From contig JAPCJM010000014.1 of the NCBI GenBank assembly GCA_027886945.1, positions 1 through 5,467 of the forward strand: DNA of 5,467 bases, given 5' to 3'. Numbering within the stretch: position 1 is the stretch's first letter; every line of letters starts with the position of its first letter. Below are positions 1-5,467 of the stretch, piece by piece. This DNA comes from Nitrososphaerota archaeon. GTDB taxonomy: Archaea > Thermoproteota > Nitrososphaeria > Nitrososphaerales > UBA183. The notes under the pieces were generated by a model. That model worked only from the letters and a program-made list of their open reading frames with translations, had not been told where the DNA came from and did not search any database. The position numbers were made by a program, and so were the translations under genes.

Positions 1-1
1 C

Positions 2-253
2 AACCTCGAAAGCGACACCACGGTGGCGAAGGCAGCCGACAAGATAGCCCAAGAGCTGTCGTCTGATGCCCCAGACCAAAGGGAAGCTCTCAAATCCATG
101 ACCGAAGTCCTCGACTATGTCCGCTTCAACCACATGATGTGCACCCTGCACGGCGACCTTGAACCCGGTTTCCAGGTGGAGGGATGTTCTGCCTGCGATG
201 GCAATCTATCCGTAAAGGATTTTGACAGGCTGAAAGTACTAGTCGGCAGCTGA
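2..253 (+). CDS. Unrecognised protein, C-terminal end, with a CxxH...CxxC motif (partial)
   Basis: The reading frame is open to the window edge and ends with TGA at 251-253, so this is probably the C-terminal end of a longer protein. A GTG at 23 could instead start a 76-residue protein, but no ribosome binding site is visible before it. I do not recognise the family. Numbered from that GTG, residues 1-39 look helical and charged, with many Ala, Lys, Glu and Asp. They are followed by Cys40-x2-His43, then 11 residues, then Cys55-x2-Cys58. This spacing could bind zinc or another metal (inference). The last 16 residues again look helical. The stop lies only 2 nt before the lipA start, so co-transcription with lipA is likely. 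It does not look like LipB, LplA, or the small lipoate-ligase accessory domain LplB. That the frame is coding is fairly likely; the function is unknown. Confidence 0.5.
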   Translation, partial: NLESDTTVAKAADKIAQELSSDAPDQREALKSMTEVLDYVRFNHMMCTLHGDLEPGFQVEGCSACDGNLSVKDFDRLKVLVGS

Positions 254-255
254 AC

Positions 256-1182
256 TTGCCTGCCGAACAGAAGCCAGAGTGGCTGACCGTAGGCCCCCCG
301 AAGGGTCAAAACTATCAAGACCTCAAAGATCTTTTTCGAAACCTGAACCTCCACACAGTCTGCGAGGAAGCTCATTGCCCCAACGTTCACGAATGCTGGG
401 GAGGTGGGACTGCCACCCTGATGCTGATGGGGGACACATGCTCCCGCGCCTGTCGCTTTTGCATGGTTACACCTGGAAGGCCCCAGGGTGCCTTGGACCA
501 GCTCGAGCCCGAAAACGTCGCCTTCGCCCTCTCCCAAATGGGATTGACCTACGTCGTCCTGACTTCCGTCGACAGGGACGACCTTCCTGACGGCGGCGCT
601 TCGCACTTTGCAAACACCATCAGGCTGGTCAAGGAGAAAAATCCCGGTCTGTTGGTCGAGGTGCTCATCCCAGACTTCCAAGGGGAGTTGGACCCGCTAA
701 AGCAGGTGGTCGACGCCAGGCCTGATGTCATCGCCCACAACATCGAGACGACGATGTCCCTGACCCCTTCGGTCAGGGATCCGAGGGCGCATTACTGGCA
801 GTCTCTGTCCGTGCTGAAGAACGTGAAAAAACTGACTCCTCACATCTACACGAAGTCCTCAATCATGGTGGGCCTCGGCGAAACAGAAGAGGAGGTCAGG
901 CAGGCCATGGTCCATCTGAGGCAGGCCGATGTCGACTTCCTCACCGTCGGCCAGTATCTGCGCCCATCCTCGAGGCACTTGAAGGTCGTTGATTACGTAC
1001 ACCCTGACCAGTTCGAAAGATACAGGGTCATGGGAGAAGGCCTCGGCTTCAGGTACGTCGCTTCCGGCCCCCTGGTTCGGAGCAGCTACAAAGCCGGGGA
1101 GTATTTCATCAGGACAGCGGTCGAAAACGACGCCCGACGGCGCCAATCTTATATGACCTCGGAGGTCAAAACAGACGTTTGA
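256..1182 (+). CDS. lipA: Lipoyl synthase (radical SAM, two [4Fe-4S] clusters)
   Basis: LipA inserts two sulfur atoms at C6 and C8 of the octanoyl chain on a lipoyl-domain lysine, using S-adenosylmethionine; its likely target here is the E2 encoded downstream. The 308-residue length is normal for the family. The auxiliary-cluster motif CX4CX5C is at Cys36, Cys41 and Cys47. The radical SAM motif CX3CX2C is at Cys62, Cys66 and Cys69. The C-terminal RSSY motif, whose serine ligates the auxiliary cluster, is at 275-278. The family stretches TSVDRDDLPDGGA (about 103-115) and MVGLGET (about 203-209) are also present. The TTG at 256 is the only usual start codon between the in-frame stop at 223-225 and the conserved core. 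No clear Shine-Dalgarno sequence precedes it, so translation may be coupled to the ORF ending 2 nt upstream. The 3' end overlaps the E1 start by 4 nt. The family call is very secure; the start is fairly secure. Confidence 0.96.
   Translation: MPAEQKPEWLTVGPPKGQNYQDLKDLFRNLNLHTVCEEAHCPNVHECWGGGTATLMLMGDTCSRACRFCMVTPGRPQGALDQLEPENVAFALSQMGLTYVVLTSVDRDDLPDGGASHFANTIRLVKEKNPGLLVEVLIPDFQGELDPLKQVVDARPDVIAHNIETTMSLTPSVRDPRAHYWQSLSVLKNVKKLTPHIYTKSSIMVGLGETEEEVRQAMVHLRQADVDFLTVGQYLRPSSRHLKVVDYVHPDQFERYRVMGEGLGFRYVASGPLVRSSYKAGEYFIRTAVENDARRRQSYMTSEVKTDV
1161..1166 (+). promoter_or_regulatory. Shine-Dalgarno-like site for the E1 gene
   Basis: GGAGGT lies inside the end of lipA, 12 nt before the TTG start of E1 at 1179. 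It matches the complement of the 16S rRNA 3' end. The spacing is longer than usual, so it may assist rather than decide initiation. It supports TTG 1179 as the start, together with the TTGA stop/start overlap. Confidence 0.5.
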
Positions 1183-3329
1183 CAGCAGCTGACTCTCTGA
1201 AAAGTTCCGGGGCTGACGCAGTCCCCAGAATCTTCAGCGAGGCCGACTTCAAATTCACGAGCGCGGACGAGATGCTCTATCAGAGGCTCACTCCCGAAGG
1301 CACGATCAGGGGGAAAGACCCGAACCTAACTCCAGAGACCCTAAGAAAGTTCTACGAGCAGATGACATTCGGCAGACTGTTCGACGATAAGGCAACCAAC
1401 CTCTCGACGCTGAGGGAAATAGGCACCTACGCACCGGGCAAGGGGCAGGAGGGCTGCCAGGTCGGGTCCGTCGGCGCCTTGGAAACAGGGGATTGGTATG
1501 TCCCAATGTACCGAGACTCCGCCGGGATGCTCGCCTTCGGCATGCCCGCCTCCAAGCTCCTGCAATACTGGGGCGGAGACGAGAGAGGACTGCAGATACC
1601 CGAGGGCCTCAACATGTTCCCGCTCGCTGTCCCAGTGGCGACCCAGCTCCCCCACGCTGTTGGCCTCGCAATGGCAAGACGGCTGCAAGGAGAAAAGTCG
1701 GTGACCTTCGCCGTCACAGGAGACGGTGGCACTTCCAAGGCCGACTTCCATGAAGCTCTGAACTTCGCCGGGGTCTACGACCTCCCGGTCGTCTTCGGCG
1801 TCGAGAACAATCAGTGGGCCCTATCTGTGAAGAGGGACAGACAGACCGCCGCGAAGACAATCGCCCAGAAAGCGGTCGCCTACGGTTTCGAGGGAATCCT
1901 TGTCGACGGCAACGACGCCATAGCATCATACGAGGCGACGAAATATGCGGTGGAGAAGGCTCGGAGGGGAGGAGGCCCGACCCTCATCGAATTCTCGACC
2001 TACAGGATGGGACCTCACACGACGGCAGAGCTCGTCTCCAATAAACTCAAGGCCCCCGACGAAGTCGTCGAATGGGAGAAGCGTAACCCGATATCCAGGC
2101 TCGAAAAATACCTGAGGTCACGTGGGCTGCTCGACGACAAGTCCAAAGATGCCATAACTGCTTCAGCACAGAAGAGAATGGACGAGGCCGTGACGGCCTA
2201 CCGGGCCATGGTCACTCCCGATCCGACTGTCATGTTCGACTACATGTACTCCTCGCCCACTCCCGCCTTGGTTGAACAGCGTGCTGAAGCCTTCGGAGGG
2301 AGCCTTCCCCCTAGGAGCGAACAATCCGAACCCACGGTGACCGGCGGGAAGCCCGGGGTCAACATCAGGAACGCATTGAACATGGCACTCCGAGAAGGGC
2401 TCCAGCGGGACAAGAAGGTCGTCATCTTTGGCGAGGACGTCGGAAAGAACGGGGGCGTCTTTCAGGTCACCCGGGGTCTGCAGGACGAATTCGGCCCGGA
2501 CCGGGTCTTTGACACTCCGCTTGCAGAGCTCGGGATCGCAGGAATCTTCGTGGGCCTCTCAGCAGGAGGCATGGTCCCCGTTGCCGAGTTCCAGTTCGAA
2601 TGGTTCTCCGTCCCTGCCTTCGACCAGATCTTCAGCCACGTCGCCCGGATGAGGAACAGGACCAGAGGGAGGTATACTTGCAGAGGGGTCATCCGTTTTC
2701 CCTATGGCGCTGGAATCCGGGGACCAGAGCATCACTCGGATTCGCCCGAGGCCTACTATTCGCACACGCCCGGGCTAAAGGTGGTCATCCCGTCAAATCC
2801 CTTCGACGCCAAGGGGCTTCTGTCCTCGGCACTCCTTGAGCCAGACCCGGTAATTTTCATGGAGCCAAAGAAGCTCTACGACACTCCGAAGATGAACGTT
2901 CCAGAAGCAGACTACAGGGTACCAATCGGCAAGGCAAAGATTGTCAGGGAAGGGACGGACATCACGTTGTTATCCTATGGAGCGATGATGGTCCCAACGA
3001 CTCAGGCCGCAATCTCTCTGCAAGAAGAACGTTCAATCTCCGCAGAGGTGATTGACCTCCGGACGGTTTCTCCTCTCGACTTCCCCACAATCCTGGCGTC
3101 AGTCCAGAAGACAGGCAGGCTGGTAATAGTGCACGAGGCACCGAGGACCCTTGGAGTAGGGGCGGAAGTGGCCGCAACAGTTGCCGACAAGGCGCTGGAC
3201 TACCTGAAGGCGCCAATCAAGCGCGTGACAGGGTTCGATACCATAATCCCTCTGGCAAAGCTCGAGGACTACTACATCCCTAACAAGGACAGAATCGTGA
3301 AAGCGGCCTCCGACCTGGTAAGCTACTAA
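1179..3329 (+). CDS. 2-oxoacid dehydrogenase E1, fused alpha and beta subunits
   Basis: E1 decarboxylates a 2-oxoacid on thiamine diphosphate (ThDP) and transfers the acyl group to the lipoyl arm of E2. In many organisms alpha and beta are separate proteins; here they form one 716-residue chain. The alpha part (about 50-365) has the ThDP/Mg motif GDGG at 181-184 ending in Asn210-Asn211, and the active-site loop GPHTTA with His280. A Pro/Ser/Gly-rich linker spans about 370-394. The beta part (about 394-716) has GEDVG (418-422), the glutamate that activates ThDP (Glu450 in AELGIAG), the catalytic His519 in HHSDSPEA, and the C-terminal transketolase-like domain from about 590. The TTG start overlaps the lipA stop (TTGA), implying coupled translation. 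After the His280 loop the usual DDPxxYR signature is replaced by other residues. Substrate (pyruvate or branched-chain 2-oxoacids) cannot be told from sequence, so I give no symbol. The family call is very secure. Confidence 0.95.
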   Translation: MTAADSLKSSGADAVPRIFSEADFKFTSADEMLYQRLTPEGTIRGKDPNLTPETLRKFYEQMTFGRLFDDKATNLSTLREIGTYAPGKGQEGCQVGSVGALETGDWYVPMYRDSAGMLAFGMPASKLLQYWGGDERGLQIPEGLNMFPLAVPVATQLPHAVGLAMARRLQGEKSVTFAVTGDGGTSKADFHEALNFAGVYDLPVVFGVENNQWALSVKRDRQTAAKTIAQKAVAYGFEGILVDGNDAIASYEATKYAVEKARRGGGPTLIEFSTYRMGPHTTAELVSNKLKAPDEVVEWEKRNPISRLEKYLRSRGLLDDKSKDAITASAQKRMDEAVTAYRAMVTPDPTVMFDYMYSSPTPALVEQRAEAFGGSLPPRSEQSEPTVTGGKPGVNIRNALNMALREGLQRDKKVVIFGEDVGKNGGVFQVTRGLQDEFGPDRVFDTPLAELGIAGIFVGLSAGGMVPVAEFQFEWFSVPAFDQIFSHVARMRNRTRGRYTCRGVIRFPYGAGIRGPEHHSDSPEAYYSHTPGLKVVIPSNPFDAKGLLSSALLEPDPVIFMEPKKLYDTPKMNVPEADYRVPIGKAKIVREGTDITLLSYGAMMVPTTQAAISLQEERSISAEVIDLRTVSPLDFPTILASVQKTGRLVIVHEAPRTLGVGAEVAATVADKALDYLKAPIKRVTGFDTIIPLAKLEDYYIPNKDRIVKAASDLVSY

Positions 3330-3344
3330 CTTCCCCGGAAAACG

Positions 3345-3351
3345 CTAAAAG
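3345..3351 (+). promoter_or_regulatory. Possible archaeal TATA box before the E2 gene
   Basis: CTAAAAG sits in the 53-nt spacer between E1 and E2, with its centre about 35 nt before the E2 ATG. With the usual archaeal distance of about 25 nt from TATA to transcription start, the mRNA would begin near 3373 with a leader of about 10 nt. No Shine-Dalgarno sequence is seen before the ATG, which fits a short leader. The match is weak and short, and read-through from E1 is equally possible. Confidence 0.3.
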
Positions 3352-3382
3352 AGTCGGTCCGTCCCGCTAGTTCAGAAAGTCA

Positions 3383-4615
3383 ATGGCGTTCGAATTCAAG
3401 CTACCAGACCTCGGAGAAGGTATCGCCGAGGGTGAGATTCTCAAGTGGATGGCGAAGGAAGGGGATCAAATCAAGGAAGATCAACCAATCGTGGAAGTGA
3501 TGACCGACAAGGTCAATGTCCAGATTCCGGCCCCCAGAAGCGGTAAGGTCTCCAAGATCTTGGTGAAGGAGGGAGACGTCGCCAAGGTGGGCCAGACAAT
3601 TTTGATTATCGACGATGGGAGCACTGGCACAGCACCCTCAGTCTCTGGCTCAGCTCCGGCTACCTCGAGACCTGTCCAAGCCGCAACAGTGACTCAGGCA
3701 CAGCCGGCTACTCCAACTCAAGGATCGCTCGCCACCCCAGCAACGCGAAGGCTCGCAAGAGAAATGGGAGTAGACATAGGCACGGTGCGGGGCTCAGGTC
3801 CCCAAGGGAGAGTAACCGATGACGACGTCAGAAAGTCCGCCGGTGGCTCCAGGTCGGGCCCGGCGACCGTTTCTGTTCAGCAGGCACCGTCTGCCCACGT
3901 CCAAGCTGGGCCAAAGGAGGAACTGGTTCCTCTGAGAGGCATCAGGAAGACGATTTCCGAGAGGATGCTGAAGTCTCTCCAAACAACGGCACAGGTGACC
4001 CACGTTGACGAAGCCGACATGACGGAGCTGGTCCAGTTGCGGGAGGCATTCAAAGGGAGCGCCGAAAAGCGAGGGGTCCACCTTACCTTCCTCCCATTCA
4101 TCATCAAGGCCCTAGTGCCCGCGCTCAAGGAGTTCCCATACATCAATTCCTCTCTCGACGAGCCGAACGGCAACATCATCCTGAAGAAATACTACAACAT
4201 CGGAATTGCCACAGACACTGAGCAGGGCCTCGTCGTGCCAGTGGTCAAATCGGTGGACACAAGGGACATTTTCGAGCTGGCGGGAGAGATCGAAAGGCTT
4301 GCGGACAAAGCCAGGCATGGTCAGCTGACCCTTGACGAGGTCCATGGCTCGACATTCACAATGACTAACGTTGGCGCAATCGGCGGCATCTTTGCCACCC
4401 CGATCATAAACCTCCCCGAAGTGGCAATCATGGGCCTTCACAAGATCACCAAGCGCCCCGTGGTCCGCGACGGAAAGATCGAGATAAGAGACATCACTTA
4501 TCTTTCGCTTACCTTTGACCACAGAGTCGTAGACGGAGCCTACGCAGCTAGGTTCACGTCTCGCGTGATAGAAACGATCCAGGACACCAAGAGACTCCTC
4601 TCGGAAGTATTGTAG
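3383..4615 (+). CDS. E2 dihydrolipoamide acyltransferase of the 2-oxoacid dehydrogenase complex
   Basis: E2 forms the core of the complex and passes the acyl group from its lipoyl arm to CoA. The 410-residue chain has the standard order. One lipoyl domain spans 1-78, with the lipoylated Lys43 in the motif TDKVNV. A Ala/Pro/Ser/Thr/Gln-rich swinging linker spans about 79-115. The peripheral subunit-binding domain is at about 116-152 (ATPATRRLAREMGVD, then GPQGRVTDDDV). A second flexible linker spans about 153-176. The acyltransferase domain is at about 177-410, with the catalytic signature DHRVVDG at 379-385 (His380, Asp384). The lipoyl domain resembles that of the Thermoplasma acidophilum branched-chain complex (from memory), which suggests but does not prove that substrate range. 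ATG 3383 puts the lipoyl domain at residue 3, as is usual. No Shine-Dalgarno sequence precedes it. It lies 53 nt after E1 and just before E3. Confidence 0.95.
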   Translation: MAFEFKLPDLGEGIAEGEILKWMAKEGDQIKEDQPIVEVMTDKVNVQIPAPRSGKVSKILVKEGDVAKVGQTILIIDDGSTGTAPSVSGSAPATSRPVQAATVTQAQPATPTQGSLATPATRRLAREMGVDIGTVRGSGPQGRVTDDDVRKSAGGSRSGPATVSVQQAPSAHVQAGPKEELVPLRGIRKTISERMLKSLQTTAQVTHVDEADMTELVQLREAFKGSAEKRGVHLTFLPFIIKALVPALKEFPYINSSLDEPNGNIILKKYYNIGIATDTEQGLVVPVVKSVDTRDIFELAGEIERLADKARHGQLTLDEVHGSTFTMTNVGAIGGIFATPIINLPEVAIMGLHKITKRPVVRDGKIEIRDITYLSLTFDHRVVDGAYAARFTSRVIETIQDTKRLLSEVL

Positions 4616-4635
4616 CCGCTCCCCGCTTGAGCAAT

Positions 4636-4642
4636 GTTTAAG
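4636..4642 (+). promoter_or_regulatory. Probable archaeal TATA box before the E3 gene
   Basis: GTTTAAG lies in the short spacer after E2 and resembles the TTTAAA/TTTAAG core of archaeal promoters. Its centre is about 39 nt before the TTG at 4678 but only 15 nt before the ATG at 4654. A transcript starting about 25 nt downstream (near 4664) would therefore lack the ATG and carry a leader of about 14 nt before the TTG. If real, it lets E3 be transcribed apart from E1 and E2, as would suit an enzyme shared between several complexes. Confidence 0.45.
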
Positions 4643-4664
4643 CCGATAAGACGATGCGAACCCC

Positions 4665-4670
4665 AAAGGA
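4665..4670 (+). promoter_or_regulatory. Shine-Dalgarno-like site favouring the TTG start of E3
   Basis: AAAGGA ends 7 nt before TTG 4678, a normal spacing. The competing ATG at 4654 has no such sequence ahead of it. Together with the TATA-like box at 4636-4642 this favours the TTG as the E3 start. Confidence 0.4.
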
Positions 4671-4677
4671 ACTCGTC

Positions 4678-5467
4678 TTGATTGAAGTGGACGTCGCAGT
4701 CATCGGCGGAGGTCCCGGAGGCTATGTCTGCGCCATTCGCGCGGCACAGCTCGGCCTCAAGACTGTCTTGATCGAAGCAGACAGGCTGGGGGGAGAGTGC
4801 GTCAACTATGGTTGCATTCCTTCGAAGTCCCTCATCACAGTCGCAAAGCTTGTCGACAAGGTGAAGGAAGCGGAAAAGTACGGCCTGAGGGCTTCGGGAA
4901 TCTCCGTCGACTTTGTCCAGATGCAGAAGTGGAAATCAGAAGTAGTCTCAAGGCTCGTCGGGGGGATCGAACTACTCCTCAAAGGATACCACGCTTCCAT
5001 CCTCTATGGCGAAGCCGAGGTCATCTCCAAGGACAAAATCGTAGTTGCTACCACCAACGGCAGGGAAGAAGTATTTTGCAAGAATCTGGTCATAGCCACC
5101 GGGACGAGGACCTCAAGTCTGCCTGGCTTGGAATTTGACGGCGACCTGGTGATAGGTTCCAAGGAAGGCCTGGAACTGAAGTCAGCACCAAGAAGACTCC
5201 TCATCGTCGGAGGGGGGGCCATAGGCCTCGAATTCGCATCCCTTTACCAGAGGCTCGCCAGCGATGTTATCGTGGTGGAAATCATGGACCAGTTGCTACC
5301 TGGGACCGACCCCGATGTGGTCCGAGTGGTCCACCGGAAGCTCGAAGGTCGGGGGGGCAAGGTTTACGTGAAATCCAGGGTCCTGCGAGTGACGAAGAAT
5401 GGCTCAGAGGCGAAGGTGGAAATCGAGACCCCTGATGGGAACTTGACCGTCGAGGTCGACAAGATTC
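4678..5467 (+). CDS. lpdA: E3 dihydrolipoamide dehydrogenase, N-terminal part (runs off the window)
   Basis: E3 reoxidises the dihydrolipoyl arm of E2 and reduces NAD+ through FAD and a redox-active disulfide. About 263 residues are present; the family is usually about 460-480. Numbered from TTG 4678: the FAD-binding motif GGGPGGY is at 10-16, with Glu33 placed to bind the FAD ribose. The redox disulfide is Cys41-Cys46 in GGECVNYGCIPSK. The second FAD contact, VIATG, follows at about 140. The NAD-binding motif GGGAIGLE is at 178-185, with Glu201 at the end of the second strand, which favours NAD over NADP. The C-terminal interface domain with the catalytic His-Glu pair lies beyond the window. 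The start is uncertain. ATG 4654 would add eight residues (MRTPKELV), while TTG 4678 gives the usual short run before the first beta strand and has a ribosome binding site. Other flavin disulfide reductases such as mercuric reductase are less likely given the E1-E2 neighbours. Confidence 0.93.
   Translation, partial: MIEVDVAVIGGGPGGYVCAIRAAQLGLKTVLIEADRLGGECVNYGCIPSKSLITVAKLVDKVKEAEKYGLRASGISVDFVQMQKWKSEVVSRLVGGIELLLKGYHASILYGEAEVISKDKIVVATTNGREEVFCKNLVIATGTRTSSLPGLEFDGDLVIGSKEGLELKSAPRRLLIVGGGAIGLEFASLYQRLASDVIVVEIMDQLLPGTDPDVVRVVHRKLEGRGGKVYVKSRVLRVTKNGSEAKVEIETPDGNLTVEVDKI

Noticed and set aside
211..218. CGTAAAGG about 41 nt before lipA as a TATA box
   Set aside because: The match is weak, lies within the upstream coding frame, and the 2-nt gap favours co-transcription, so I do not call it.
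115..681. 188-residue open frame on the minus strand opposite lipA
   Set aside because: It lies opposite the conserved radical SAM core of lipA, resembles no family I know, and has no ribosome binding site; it is a shadow of the codon bias of lipA.
3327..3382. Terminator after E1
   Set aside because: I see neither a T-rich run nor a convincing hairpin in the spacer.
4112..4666. 184-residue open frame on the minus strand opposite the E2 catalytic domain
   Set aside because: The plus strand codes for the conserved E2 acyltransferase domain through nearly all of it; the reverse product has no recognisable features.
4797..5138. 113-residue plus-strand frame inside E3
   Set aside because: It is out of frame with the E3 sequence, which has intact FAD, disulfide and NAD motifs across the same bases; the product is low-complexity and rich in Arg and Gly.
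5212..5357. Two runs of seven G (5212-5218 and 5351-5357) as possible frameshift sites in E3
   Set aside because: The frame stays open through both runs. The NAD motif spans the first, and family-like sequence (KLEGRGGKVYVKSRV) follows the second, so no shift is indicated.

Overview
The window holds most of a gene cluster for a lipoate-dependent 2-oxoacid dehydrogenase multienzyme complex. All genes are on the + strand. In order they are: the C-terminal end of an unrecognised small or partial protein (2-253), lipoyl synthase LipA (256-1182), a 2-oxoacid dehydrogenase E1 with alpha and beta subunits fused in one chain (1179-3329), the E2 dihydrolipoamide acyltransferase (3383-4615), and the N-terminal part of the E3 dihydrolipoamide dehydrogenase (from 4678, or 4654, running off the window end).

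The host is probably an archaeon, with moderate confidence. Arginine is coded mostly by AGG/AGA. At least two start codons are TTG, with a third likely. The two real spacers carry A/T-rich, TATA-box-like cores (CTAAAAG at 3345-3351, GTTTAAG at 4636-4642) about 35-39 nt before the start codons. The E2 lipoyl domain resembles, from memory, that of the Thermoplasma acidophilum branched-chain complex. The DNA is moderately GC-rich. A thaumarchaeal/Nitrososphaeria-related or thermoplasmatal lineage would fit, but the sequence alone does not settle it.

The layout is in two blocks. The first is tightly packed: the upstream ORF ends 2 nt before lipA, and lipA overlaps the E1 start by 4 nt (TTGA). The second begins after a 53-nt spacer with E2, then a 38- or 62-nt spacer with E3. 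Both spacers could hold a promoter of their own. No spacer exceeds 300 bases, and I see no tRNA, rRNA, CRISPR array, mobile element or clear terminator.

E1 decarboxylates a 2-oxoacid with thiamine diphosphate and reductively acylates the lipoyl arm on E2 (Lys43). E2 passes the acyl group to CoA. E3 reoxidises the dihydrolipoyl arm through FAD and a CX4C disulfide to NAD+. LipA inserts the two sulfurs that make the lipoyl arm, so cofactor maturation is encoded with the enzyme that uses it. The enzyme that first attaches octanoate or lipoate is not in the window. The substrate (pyruvate or branched-chain 2-oxoacids) cannot be decided from sequence.

This is mostly a recognisable metabolic operon, not a new system. 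The points worth a second look are the E1 fusion, a divergent E1-alpha active-site loop, lipA joined to E1, the E3 start site, and the Cys/His-containing protein upstream of lipA.
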